Shown here: in pieces, positions 1-7,989 of the stretch | How the letters are laid out: each line of letters opens with the position of its first letter | Position numbering within the stretch: position 1 is the stretch's first letter | Source of the DNA: CAZJUP01 sp964549275 | GTDB lineage: Bacteria; Fidelibacterota; Marinisomatia; Marinisomatales; TCS55 | DNA length: 63,542 bases | Assembly: GCA_964549275.1 (NCBI GenBank) | Contig: CAZJUP010000014.1 | Location: 1 to 63,542, forward strand | Direction: 5' to 3' | Made by a program: the position numbers and the translations under genes | The notes under the pieces: generated by a model | What the model was told of the DNA's origin: nothing | Database searches by the model: none | Seen by the model: the letters and a program-made list of their open reading frames with translations, nothing else

Positions 1-134
1 AATGAAGTATTTTTTGGAGAATCAGACACTGTTGCACTTACTACTTGAATCCAGGGTTCAAAAAAATACAAAAACGATCTATAAGGATAATCCCGACAAG
101 TAAAGTAAATTCGATCCCTCATTAAGGACACCTC

Positions 135-680
135 ATGCAAGAAAAAAGTACGTTTACAAAAGATGAATTAATTGAAGTGGGCAAAGGAACGGTTTTCGGA
201 AAAGAAAATGGCAAACTCCCCCTACCTCCCATGCTGATGATGGACCGGATTCTCCATATCTCTAAAAATGGAGGAAAATATGGAAAAGGTGAAATCCAGG
301 CCGAGCTAGACATTAATAAATCTCTCTGGTTTTTTGACTGTCACTTTAAAGGCGATCCGGTAATGCCCGGATGTTTGGGTTTGGATGGATTTTGGCAGCT
401 CATTGGTTTTTTCTTAAATTGGATTGGGGGCAATGGCCGTGGAAGAGCCCTGGGGGTTAAAGATTTAAAATTCAAAGGGCAGGTGCGTCCCTATCACGAT
501 AAAATTACCTACCGGATTGACATCCGAAAATTTATTACACGCCCAACATTTATGGCCTGGGGAGACGCTGTTCTAGAAGTGAAAGATAAGGCCATTTATT
601 TTGCTAAAGATCTCCAAGTTGGTTTATTTAAAAATCTAACTTGGGATTACGGTAAAGATCCTGCCCTGGATCCGTTTTAA
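135..680 (+). CDS. fabA: 3-hydroxyacyl-ACP dehydratase/isomerase, FabA type
   Basis: Hot-dog fold enzyme that dehydrates 3-hydroxyacyl-ACP and, in characterised FabA, also isomerises the C10 product to start unsaturated fatty acid synthesis in the cytoplasm. The 181-residue length is close to E. coli FabA (172). The signature is clear: WFFDCHFKGDPVMPGCLGLD at about residues 65-84 puts the catalytic pair at His70 and Asp84, followed by the family blocks FWQLIGF and GRALGV. The ATG is preceded by AAGGA at a good distance (about position 124). FabA is best known with FabB in Proteobacteria; no fabB is in this window, so isomerase activity is not shown. A separate FabZ domain exists at the lpxC-fabZ gene, so this is not the only dehydratase. 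Confidence 0.93.
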   Translation: MQEKSTFTKDELIEVGKGTVFGKENGKLPLPPMLMMDRILHISKNGGKYGKGEIQAELDINKSLWFFDCHFKGDPVMPGCLGLDGFWQLIGFFLNWIGGNGRGRALGVKDLKFKGQVRPYHDKITYRIDIRKFITRPTFMAWGDAVLEVKDKAIYFAKDLQVGLFKNLTWDYGKDPALDPF

Positions 681-712
681 TCCTTTTCATTCACACGTAA
701 AAATCATTCATT

Positions 713-1810
713 ATGGCATTGAGATGCGGTATTGTTGGACTGCCCAATGTGGGGAAGTCCACTATTTTTAATGCACTAACTTCTTCTTCTGTACCGGCGG
801 ATAATTATCCTTTTTGCACCATTGAACCCCATATTGGTCTTGTCTCTCTTCCGGATAATCGTCTGAGTAAGCTAGGAGAAATTTTTAAACCGGAAAAAAT
901 GACTCCTGCCGCTATAGAGTTTACGGATATTGCCGGTTTAGTCCGCGGGGCCAGTAACGGGGAAGGACTTGGAAACCAGTTTTTGAGTCAAATTAGACAG
1001 GTGGAGGCCATTATTCACGTGGTCCGTTGTTTTGAAGATGAGAATGTCACCCATGTAGAAGGGGCGGTTGATCCGGTTCGAGATGCGGAACTGATTGAAA
1101 CCGAATTGCTTTTGGCTGATATGGGAACCTTGGATAAAGCTATTTTTAGGCTTGAAAAACTTGCAAAAAAGGAAAAAGGTCATCAAAAAGATCTAGACAT
1201 GGCCATGCGTCTTCAAGCTCATTGCAATGAAGGGAAAATGGCGCGGACATTTCAAACCAATGAAGAAAACCTGTCGTTTTTACGCTCTCTTTTTTTATTA
1301 ACGCGGAAACCAATTTTGTATGTTGCAAATGTGGATGAAAAAGAAATCACCCATGAAAAAAGAAACCCCTATGTTCAAGCCCTTTTTGATTTTGCAAAAA
1401 AAGAAAGTAACCTCGCTATCCGACTTTCAGGAAAATTGGAGCAGGAAATTGCCCTTTTGGATGAGGAAAGTAAAGCCATGTTTTTTGAGGAATATAACCT
1501 TCCCGAGCCGGGACTGGCTAAACTGATTCATGCAGGGTTTCGGCTGTTAGGATTGGAAACTTTTTTTACCGGCGGTCCAAAGGAGGTTCGTGCCTGGACT
1601 GTAAAAAAAGGTGCCACAGCTCCGGAAGCGGCTGGAGAAATTCACACTGATTTTCAGAGAGGATTTATCAAAGCGGAGGTCATTAAACATGACGACTTGA
1701 TTCGATTAGGTTCAGAAAAAAAAGTTAAAGATGCGGGACTGGCTCAACTTCAAGGAAAAGAGTATATAGTTCAAGACGGTGATTGCATTTATTTTCATTT
1801 TAATGTATAG
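713..1810 (+). CDS. ychF: Ribosome-binding ATPase YchF (Obg-family P-loop NTPase)
   Basis: YchF/OLA1-type P-loop NTPase that binds ribosomes and prefers ATP over GTP. The Walker A GLPNVGKST lies at about residues 9-17, switch II appears as FTDIAGLVRGA near residue 70, the altered G4 motif NVDE (instead of NKxD) explains ATP preference, and the C-terminal TGS domain ends with the family sequence EYIVQDGDCIYFHFNV. The length of 365 residues matches the usual 363. It starts 33 bases after fabA on the same strand, and the next gene begins 9 bases after its stop, so co-transcription with both is likely. Confidence 0.97.
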   Translation: MALRCGIVGLPNVGKSTIFNALTSSSVPADNYPFCTIEPHIGLVSLPDNRLSKLGEIFKPEKMTPAAIEFTDIAGLVRGASNGEGLGNQFLSQIRQVEAIIHVVRCFEDENVTHVEGAVDPVRDAELIETELLLADMGTLDKAIFRLEKLAKKEKGHQKDLDMAMRLQAHCNEGKMARTFQTNEENLSFLRSLFLLTRKPILYVANVDEKEITHEKRNPYVQALFDFAKKESNLAIRLSGKLEQEIALLDEESKAMFFEEYNLPEPGLAKLIHAGFRLLGLETFFTGGPKEVRAWTVKKGATAPEAAGEIHTDFQRGFIKAEVIKHDDLIRLGSEKKVKDAGLAQLQGKEYIVQDGDCIYFHFNV

Positions 1811-1818
1811 GTAGCATT

Positions 1819-2301
1819 GTGTGGTTTTTTATGATATTATCTTATGTTTTGGTGGCTGTCTCAGGAGTGGGATTGGCCTTGATTGGATTGAATCATTATG
1901 TACACTTTTTGCCCCAAAACCATATTACCCTCGATCTTCTGGTCAGTATCATTTTTATAGCTGCCCAGACACTGGTTATGTTTTTTTTTGTGGGGACAGG
2001 TGTGAATGTAAAAGATTATGTGGTGAATAATGACACTGCCGATAAAAATTTTTATACCGAAATGCTGGCCATAAAACGCCAGCTTTATCCCCCCACAATG
2101 ATGGTTACAATTTTATTTATGGCCATGGTAATAGTGGATGGGGCATTTTTTCTGGAAAAAGTATCAGAATGGTGGTTTCATGTCTTATACGTTCTAACGG
2201 TTTACTATTACCTGAAAGCAACAGGAGTACAACATAAAAGTTTTAAGAGAAGCACAGGAATTATAATAAAAATGACAGGGGTTACACCCCGGAAGAATTA
2301 A
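1819..2301 (+). CDS. Small integral membrane protein, function unknown
   Basis: A 160-residue protein with about four hydrophobic segments (roughly residues 5-25, 38-60, 93-115 and 122-140) and a basic C-terminus, so an inner-membrane protein. I do not recognise the family. It begins with GTG at 1819, 9 bases after ychF; an ATG at 1831 is an alternative. Its stop overlaps the stop of the convergent gene on the other strand within a shared TTAA at 2298-2301. The aligned neighbour order fabA-ychF gives no functional hint. Confidence 0.7.
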   Translation: MWFFMILSYVLVAVSGVGLALIGLNHYVHFLPQNHITLDLLVSIIFIAAQTLVMFFFVGTGVNVKDYVVNNDTADKNFYTEMLAIKRQLYPPTMMVTILFMAMVIVDGAFFLEKVSEWWFHVLYVLTVYYYLKATGVQHKSFKRSTGIIIKMTGVTPRKN

Positions 2302-2894
2302 TCTTCATCTTCCTCTTCTTCCTCCCAATCTTCCTCGTCGTAATAATATTCAGGGGGATAAGCATAGGTTTGGCTATAGTCGAATTCAGCGAATTCCTCA
2401 TCTTCTTTTTCTTCTGAAGCTGCTGGGGAAGGCGCTTCCTGCTTGACTACAATGACTTTTGGCGCTGGTTCATCATAAGATTCTTGAGAGATAGCTTCTT
2501 CGACCATGGCTTTTTCTTTCGGTGTTAATGCTGGTTGATTTTTATGAAGATTTCCCCGAAATACCACCCCAAGTAATATCGAAAAGAATAAAATAATCAG
2601 TGACAAAATGGAACCGTCCGTTTTAAAAATGAATCCGCCAAACATATCTTGAGTCCAGCCATAATTCAAAAAAACAGCTAAAGACAAAAGAATTCCAAAT
2701 AATATGATGAGATTTCCTGTAACAGACGGAGGGGAAGATTCCATGACGGCCATATAGACAAACCAACCCAAAATTCCGGCAACAGCCATAAGCACGCCCG
2801 ACAGGTAGTTTCCATTAACTAAGGATAAAACAAAGCCTATCAATGCAGCAACAGGAATCAAAAAACCTACTGCTGTTTTAATATCATTATTCAT
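2298..2894 (-). CDS. Membrane protein with strongly acidic C-terminal tail, unknown
   Basis: A 198-residue protein with about four transmembrane segments in the first 115 residues, then a soluble tail. The tail starts with a short helix-prone part and ends in an Asp/Glu/Tyr-rich run (the last 15 residues are nearly all D or E apart from a Trp). No known domain is recognised. It is transcribed divergently from the oxidoreductase at 3060 across a 165-base gap and converges on the membrane protein at 1819. The acidic tail might bind cations or a basic partner; that is a guess. Confidence 0.7.
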   Translation of the reverse strand: MNNDIKTAVGFLIPVAALIGFVLSLVNGNYLSGVLMAVAGILGWFVYMAVMESSPPSVTGNLIILFGILLSLAVFLNYGWTQDMFGGFIFKTDGSILSLIILFFSILLGVVFRGNLHKNQPALTPKEKAMVEEAISQESYDEPAPKVIVVKQEAPSPAASEEKEDEEFAEFDYSQTYAYPPEYYYDEEDWEEEEEDED

Positions 2895-3059
2895 GATTTA
2901 TTCAAATGGATTAAAAAATTCTTACCTCGAAACAAGGGTATAAATTGCCCTATTTATTGACGAAAAGCAAGTCAAAAACCCTCAAAGAATATTGCGTTGT
3001 TATTTTTTTCTATATATGAAACGGGGAGCGTAACTTTGACGAATCAATTTTTATCTTTC

Positions 3060-4055
3060 ATGCAAAAATCAAAACAAAAAATCAATGTCGGTGTCATTGG
3101 TGTGGGACATTTGGGGCAGTATCACGCCAAGCATTATTCAAGGCTGAAGAATGCAAATTTATCTGGAGTTTATGATATCAATTCTAAGAGAGCGCAATCT
3201 GTAGCTGTTTCAACACAAACTCATTATGCAGATTCAATGGAAAATTTGTTGGATGGATGTGATGCTATATCGATTGTAACCCCAACCGTAACCCATGCAG
3301 AAGTGGCAGAAATCTGTATTCGGGCCGGGAAACACGTCTTTATTGAAAAGCCAATTACCACGACAATTGATGAAGCAGACCACCTATTAATGTTGGCAGA
3401 TGAACACAATGTATTAATTCAAGTGGGGCATATTGAGCGATTAAACCCTGCCCTTCTGCCGCTGAAGGAATATCACCTTGCTCCAAAGTTTGTCGAGGTT
3501 CAAAGATTAGCCCCCTACACAAGCCGTGGGACAGATGTGCCTGTGGTGTTGGATTTGATGATTCATGATATTGACATTATGTTGGCGTTAATTGATTCTC
3601 CCGTAAAGCAAATCCATGCCAGCGGGGTCTCTATTATGACCGATTCTGTTGATATTGCCAATGCCCGTTTGAGGTTTGAAAACGGCGCTGTAGCCAGTAT
3701 GACTTCAAGTCGTGTTGCAAAAGATAAGGTGAGAAAAATTAAAGTTTTCCAAAAAGATATGTATGTAACCATCGATTTTTTGTTAGGCCTAACGGAAGTA
3801 TATCGTGTGATGGATGCAGATGAAACAGATCCAAATGCTTTGATGTCTGCCCCTCTAGAAGCCAATGGAAAACACCGCCAGATTTTTTATGAAAAACCCC
3901 TGGTTAAAAAACAAGATGCTCTAAAAATGGAATTGACAAATTTTATACAAGCGGTTCAAGGGAAAGACCCACCAATTGTTGATGGCCGCGCCGGGAGAGA
4001 TGCTTTAAAAATCGCCTTAAAGATTCATGACTTAATATTAGAGGATTTACATTAA
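3060..4055 (+). CDS. Gfo/Idh/MocA-family NAD(P)-dependent oxidoreductase
   Basis: Cytoplasmic sugar- or nucleotide-sugar-type dehydrogenase. The N-terminal Rossmann motif GVIGVGHLG lies at residues 11-19, the family EKP motif (FIEKPITTT) follows near residue 97, and the C-terminal alpha/beta domain is complete. I chose the ATG at 3060. A TTG at 3036 with GGGGAG at 3023-3028 is a serious alternative, and a TTG at 2997 is the longest reading; the extra residues lie before the conserved fold. The next gene starts inside its stop codon (TAATG), and lpxB follows, so it is likely part of the lipid A operon. Homologues such as GnnA oxidise UDP-GlcNAc for amide-linked lipid A, but no GnnB-like aminotransferase is nearby, so I do not assign GnnA. 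Confidence 0.9.
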   Translation: MQKSKQKINVGVIGVGHLGQYHAKHYSRLKNANLSGVYDINSKRAQSVAVSTQTHYADSMENLLDGCDAISIVTPTVTHAEVAEICIRAGKHVFIEKPITTTIDEADHLLMLADEHNVLIQVGHIERLNPALLPLKEYHLAPKFVEVQRLAPYTSRGTDVPVVLDLMIHDIDIMLALIDSPVKQIHASGVSIMTDSVDIANARLRFENGAVASMTSSRVAKDKVRKIKVFQKDMYVTIDFLLGLTEVYRVMDADETDPNALMSAPLEANGKHRQIFYEKPLVKKQDALKMELTNFIQAVQGKDPPIVDGRAGRDALKIALKIHDLILEDLH

Positions 4056-4633
4056 TGGATATTCGAAATTTATTTTTTAAATATAGAAGCTATACACCTA
4101 TTCCTATTGCTCTAATGATTATTTACTTTGCCCGAACCCCGAACCCCTTCCTTATTTACGGGATTTTTCTTTTGATTATTGGAGAAAGTATCCGTATTCG
4201 GGCAGTGTCTTTTGCTGGGGGCGAGACCCGGACGCGGAAAGTAGGGGCACCCTCATTGTGTACAGCAGGACCTTTTTCGCGAGTGAGAAACCCTCTTTAT
4301 GTGGGGAATATGCTGATGTACGCAGGAATTGTGTTGATGGCCGGCGCCCCAAATATTTGGGGAATGCTTATTCTTACGCTTGGATTTTTCTTTATTCAAT
4401 ATTCGCTCATTATTTCTTTAGAAGAAGAAACGCTGTTGGAGCTGTTTGGAGAGGCCTATGAAACATACAGGAAAAATGTTCCGGGGATTTTCCCACGTTT
4501 AACATCGTGGGCTAATGATGATTCCAGAAATCCCGCTCCCCTTTTAAAAACGTTAAAAACCGAAAAACGCACGTTACAAAACGTTACTCTGACTTTGATT
4601 GTCCTTTTTATCAGGGTTCAATTTTTTGCCTGA
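4055..4633 (+). CDS. Isoprenylcysteine carboxyl methyltransferase-like membrane protein
   Basis: A 192-residue integral membrane protein of the ICMT/phospholipid methyltransferase (PEMT-like) superfamily. Seen: hydrophobic segments at about 15-45, 83-98 and 100-120; the conserved GPFSRVRNPLYVGN at 72-85; and the C-terminal EEETLLELFGEAYETY around residues 123-138, which form the SAM-binding end in this superfamily. The start overlaps the previous stop by one base, and lpxB follows, so it is translated within the lipid A operon. The bacterial substrate is unknown; methylation of a lipid or lipid A intermediate is only an inference from context. The last 30 residues read like a non-conserved extension. 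Confidence 0.82.
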   Translation: MDIRNLFFKYRSYTPIPIALMIIYFARTPNPFLIYGIFLLIIGESIRIRAVSFAGGETRTRKVGAPSLCTAGPFSRVRNPLYVGNMLMYAGIVLMAGAPNIWGMLILTLGFFFIQYSLIISLEEETLLELFGEAYETYRKNVPGIFPRLTSWANDDSRNPAPLLKTLKTEKRTLQNVTLTLIVLFIRVQFFA

Positions 4634-4661
4634 ATATCATTCGCCTCCTCCATTGAGAGCC

Positions 4662-5789
4662 ATGGCCGCTGAAGAAAAACAGATCACTTTTTTTATTGTT
4701 GCAGGAGAAGACTCCGGAGATCTTCACGGGGGTAAGCTCATTAGGGCAATTAAATCTCAACACCCTTATACCCGGTTTGTGGGACATGGAGGGAAAGCAA
4801 TGAAAGAAGCTGGAATGGAAATCCTGGAGCAAACAGAATCCCTGGCCATTATGGGATTTGCTGAGGTGGTTAAACACCTGCCGTATATGTTGAATGTGAT
4901 GGAAAAAACTATGGATAAACTTCGGGAAATCCGACCGGACAGAATTATATTAATAGATTATCCCGGGTTTAACCTTCGACTATCCAAAAAATGTAAAACC
5001 CTTCAGATTCCTATTACTTATTTTATTCTACCACAATTGTGGGCTTGGAAAGAAGGTCGAATCCGATATTTTAAACAATATATTGAACAATCGCTTTGTA
5101 TATTTCCTTTCGAACAGGAATGGTATGAAGCCCGAGGTGTCCCGGCCAATTTTGTAGGACATCCTTTTTCAGAATTGACAGCTCCAATAATGGGTAAACC
5201 CGAATTTTTTAAAAAACACGGTTTGTTGGAATCCGCTCCCGTTCTTACTTTGTTGCCCGGAAGCCGCCAGCAGGAAATTAACCGCCATTGGCCTGTATTT
5301 TTAAACGCCGTATCTTTGTTAAAAAATACACATCCCGATCTTCAGGTTGTTGTGGGGAAAGCACCTTCTGTTCGGTTTCCGGAAATGCCGGAATTATTTC
5401 ATATTGAATCTAATGACGTTCGGGCAGCGATGGCTTATGGGACTGCAGCCATTACCGCTTCCGGAACGGCCTCCCTTGAATGTGCTGTGATGGATACACC
5501 AGAAGTTGTGTGCTATAAACTGGCGCCCATCTCTTTTTTAATTGCAAAACAATTCAACAAAGCCCCCTTTGTTGCTATGGCAAATTTAATCGCCGGTCGG
5601 GAAGTTGTGCCGGAATTACTTCAGAACAAAATGACACCCCAATCGATAGCAAGGGCCTGTTTGCCTCTGCTGACTCCTTCCATTGAAAGAAAAGCTATGC
5701 TTTCGGGGTTTGAGGAAGTTCGTCGTACCTTGGGCATTCCCGGGGTGTATGAACGAGCTGCAGAAGCGATTTTAATGAGGACATTATAA
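4662..5789 (+). CDS. lpxB: Lipid-A-disaccharide synthase
   Basis: Glycosyltransferase family 19 enzyme that joins UDP-2,3-diacylglucosamine and lipid X to make lipid A disaccharide-1-phosphate at the inner face of the cytoplasmic membrane. With the ATG at 4662 the protein is 375 residues, normal for LpxB. Motifs: VAGEDSGDLHGG near the N-terminus, IDYPGFNLRLSKK, PQLWAWKEGR, FVGHPFSE, LLPGSRQQEI (nucleotide-sugar binding) and ASGTASLECA near the C-terminus. A TTG at 4599 would extend it into the preceding gene with non-conserved residues, so I reject it. Its stop overlaps the next start by one base. Confidence 0.97.
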   Translation: MAAEEKQITFFIVAGEDSGDLHGGKLIRAIKSQHPYTRFVGHGGKAMKEAGMEILEQTESLAIMGFAEVVKHLPYMLNVMEKTMDKLREIRPDRIILIDYPGFNLRLSKKCKTLQIPITYFILPQLWAWKEGRIRYFKQYIEQSLCIFPFEQEWYEARGVPANFVGHPFSELTAPIMGKPEFFKKHGLLESAPVLTLLPGSRQQEINRHWPVFLNAVSLLKNTHPDLQVVVGKAPSVRFPEMPELFHIESNDVRAAMAYGTAAITASGTASLECAVMDTPEVVCYKLAPISFLIAKQFNKAPFVAMANLIAGREVVPELLQNKMTPQSIARACLPLLTPSIERKAMLSGFEEVRRTLGIPGVYERAAEAILMRTL

Positions 5790-6457
5790 TGGCCAATCCT
5801 GAAAACGAACGGCGACTAAAAAACAGGTTTATGGTTTGGTTGGGGGAAACTATTGGACCTTTTTTCCTGAAGATACTGTATCGGCCGAACAAGTGGCAGA
5901 TTGAAGGTGCCCATTATTATCAGGAGGCTATAAAAAGGGGAAGATCTGTTATTGTTGCCTCATGGCACGGAACGCTTTTAATCCCGTTTATGGAATTGGG
6001 AGACAAGGGTTTTTTCGGAATTGTCGGAAACCATTATCCAGATGCGGAAATTATTGCGAGAATCAGCGAAAAGCTGGGATGGACGATCTTTAGAGGTTCT
6101 TCTACTTACGGCGGTCGGAAGGCCTACGATGCCATGCTAAATGCCTTGAAGACAGGAGGAAATCTAGTGGCCATAACTCCTGATGGACCCCAAGGACCGG
6201 CAAAGAAACCCAAACCTGGAACCATTAAAGCAGCACAAAGAACAGGAGCTGTTGTTGTTCCCGTTTCCGGCCAATCGTCACGCCACTGGAGTTTTACAAA
6301 TTGGGACACGTTTTTTGTGGCTAAACCATTCGGAAGGGTTCTTGTGCGGTACGGGGAACCCATAGAATTCTCTGAAAAAGATTCTTTTAAAGATTGTGCA
6401 GAAAAACTGACTTACGCCCTAAACGAATTAGAAAAGGATGTCTTTAATCGTGTCTGA
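5789..6457 (+). CDS. DUF374-family lysophospholipid/lipid A acyltransferase-like protein
   Basis: A 222-residue member of the DUF374 branch of the LPLAT acyltransferases. Seen: ASWHGTLLIPF near residues 56-66 as the acyltransferase His motif, FRGSSTYGGRKA, AITPDGPQGPAKKPKPGTI near 129-147 (the family's DGP-G block) and PVSGQSSRHW. It sits between lpxB and lpxK with a one-base overlap upstream and a 20-base overlap with lpxK downstream, so a role in acylating lipid A or its precursor is a reasonable inference. A second, LpxL/HtrB-type acyltransferase is at 35694. The exact acceptor and acyl donor cannot be read from the sequence. Confidence 0.88.
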   Translation: MANPENERRLKNRFMVWLGETIGPFFLKILYRPNKWQIEGAHYYQEAIKRGRSVIVASWHGTLLIPFMELGDKGFFGIVGNHYPDAEIIARISEKLGWTIFRGSSTYGGRKAYDAMLNALKTGGNLVAITPDGPQGPAKKPKPGTIKAAQRTGAVVVPVSGQSSRHWSFTNWDTFFVAKPFGRVLVRYGEPIEFSEKDSFKDCAEKLTYALNELEKDVFNRV

Positions 6458-7499
6458 AAAGCGCCATTCTTTCGATTCAAAATACCGGTATGTCCTTTTC
6501 CCGCTAGCCTTGCTTTACTGGGGGATATTGTTTTGGAGAAACCTGTTTTATATGATAGGATTTTTTGTGTCAAAGCGGCTCCCCTGCAAAGTGGTCAGCG
6601 TTGGGAATTTAACTGCAGGGGGAACGGGAAAAACCCCCGCCGTTATTTACTTGGCAAACCTGATAAAATCGACGGGGAAATCCGTTGCGGTTCTCAGTAG
6701 AGGGTATGGAAGAAAAACATCAGGTACCCAGTTGGTTACAGATGGAATATCTCTCCCAAAAGACTGGCATACTGTTGGCGATGAGCCTACGTTTATGGCT
6801 CAGTCTTTAAAGGGGGTTCCTGTTGCCGTGGATGAAAACAGGTATCGAGGCGGTACCTATCTTGTTCAGCGGTTTAATCCGGATGTCATTATACTAGATG
6901 ATGCGTTTCAGCACCGAGCGCTTATACGGGATGTAGATATTGTCCTCTTAAACAGCAGAGATGCTCCTGCAGACCACAAACTGTTACCCTATGGTATTCT
7001 CAGGGAACCATGGATCCATTTGAGCCGGGCGGATGTTTTATTTTTTACGAAAACTAATTTGAACCCGCCTCCTACTTTTTTAAAACATAAAGTAAGAGCA
7101 ACCAAACTACCCTATTTTTATAGCATCATGAAACCAGCAGATTTTGTGACGGATAGGAACAGACAAAAAAAACAGATTTCAGAATTGAAAGAAAAAAACA
7201 TTTTAGCTTTCTCTGGTATTGGTGATCCTTCCGGGTTTTTACATACATTGAAAAAAACAGGGATTTACCCAATAGAGACTGCTGCTTTCCCCGATCATTA
7301 CGTTTATACTCCCCGGGATATAGAAGAACTGCGCAAACAATATGAACGGGTGAAAGGTGAAGGAATAATCACCACCGAAAAAGATTGGATTAAATTAAAA
7401 GAATTGGATTTAAAAGATCTTCCAATTTTCAGCCTTCCTATTCAGTTTATTCCGGACAGAAAGGGAAAAGAAAAAATATTAACCATGATTTTCAATTAA
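6438..7499 (+). CDS. lpxK: Tetraacyldisaccharide 4'-kinase
   Basis: Membrane-associated P-loop kinase that phosphorylates the 4' position of tetraacyldisaccharide-1-phosphate to give lipid IVA. Length 353 fits the family. The Walker A is SVGNLTAGGTGKTP at about residues 54-67, followed by VLSRGYGR, GDEPTFMA, VDENRY, LDDAFQHRA (catalytic Asp region) and LLPYGILREP. An N-terminal hydrophobic segment (about residues 18-45) anchors it. The ATG lies within the 3' end of the preceding gene with AAAGG just upstream, so translational coupling is likely. Confidence 0.97.
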   Translation: MSLIVSEKRHSFDSKYRYVLFPLALLYWGILFWRNLFYMIGFFVSKRLPCKVVSVGNLTAGGTGKTPAVIYLANLIKSTGKSVAVLSRGYGRKTSGTQLVTDGISLPKDWHTVGDEPTFMAQSLKGVPVAVDENRYRGGTYLVQRFNPDVIILDDAFQHRALIRDVDIVLLNSRDAPADHKLLPYGILREPWIHLSRADVLFFTKTNLNPPPTFLKHKVRATKLPYFYSIMKPADFVTDRNRQKKQISELKEKNILAFSGIGDPSGFLHTLKKTGIYPIETAAFPDHYVYTPRDIEELRKQYERVKGEGIITTEKDWIKLKELDLKDLPIFSLPIQFIPDRKGKEKILTMIFN

Positions 7500-7509
7500 A
7501 GACACCGCC

Positions 7510-7929
7510 ATGAAAAAGAAAAAAGTAATTTTTATTTGCACAGGAAATTCCTGCCGCTCACAGATGGCTGAAGGTATTCTTAGAGATATGGCCGGAGAAA
7601 GATTCGATGTTTTCAGTGCCGGGTCTCACCCTTCCCGGGTTCATCCTATGACCATTGCTGCCATGAGAGAGTGGGGAATTGATATCTCAGGACATACTTC
7701 AGACCCCATCGATGATTATGTCGATAAAGGAATGGATATTGTTATCACGGTTTGTGATAATGCAAATCAGTCCTGCCCGGTGTTCCCCGGAGATGTTGAG
7801 CGCATTCATTGGAGTATTGATGATCCTTTCCGAAATTGGAATTTTAACTCTGCCCATCTAGACCCTTACCGGGAAACCATGACAACCCTTAGGAAAAGGA
7901 TAAAGACCTTTTTAGATACCCACGAATAG
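7510..7929 (+). CDS. arsC: Arsenate reductase, thioredoxin-coupled (LMW-PTP fold)
   Basis: Cytoplasmic enzyme reducing arsenate to arsenite with thioredoxin. The 139-residue protein has the low-molecular-weight phosphatase loop CTGNSCRS with the nucleophile Cys10, plus Cys15, Cys82 and Cys89 (TVCDNANQSC), the same positions as in the S. aureus pI258 ArsC redox relay, and the phosphatase-type acid near DDPF. It starts 10 bases after lpxK. No arsenite exporter or ArsR is in this window. Without the second Cys pair it would be called a protein tyrosine phosphatase; with it the arsenate reductase call is good. Confidence 0.93.
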   Translation: MKKKKVIFICTGNSCRSQMAEGILRDMAGERFDVFSAGSHPSRVHPMTIAAMREWGIDISGHTSDPIDDYVDKGMDIVITVCDNANQSCPVFPGDVERIHWSIDDPFRNWNFNSAHLDPYRETMTTLRKRIKTFLDTHE

Positions 7930-7989
7930 AAATGTTAGAAATGAGATTTAATAGGAAAAACAATATAAACCAAAACAAAAAAAACATGT

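Noticed and set aside
1..134. Short open stretches at the left edge, e.g. a possible C-terminal tail ending at TGA 46-48 and a 33-codon frame at 2-103.
   Set aside because: Too short to identify; no family match by eye, so not annotated. The segment otherwise contains only the fabA leader with AAGGA.
2997..3059. TTG-based upstream extension of the oxidoreductase.
   Set aside because: Residues before the Rossmann motif are not conserved; ATG 3060 is better, although TTG 3036 with GGGGAG remains possible.
3060..4055. Calling the oxidoreductase GnnA.
   Set aside because: GnnA works with the aminotransferase GnnB, which is absent nearby; the family is too broad for a name.
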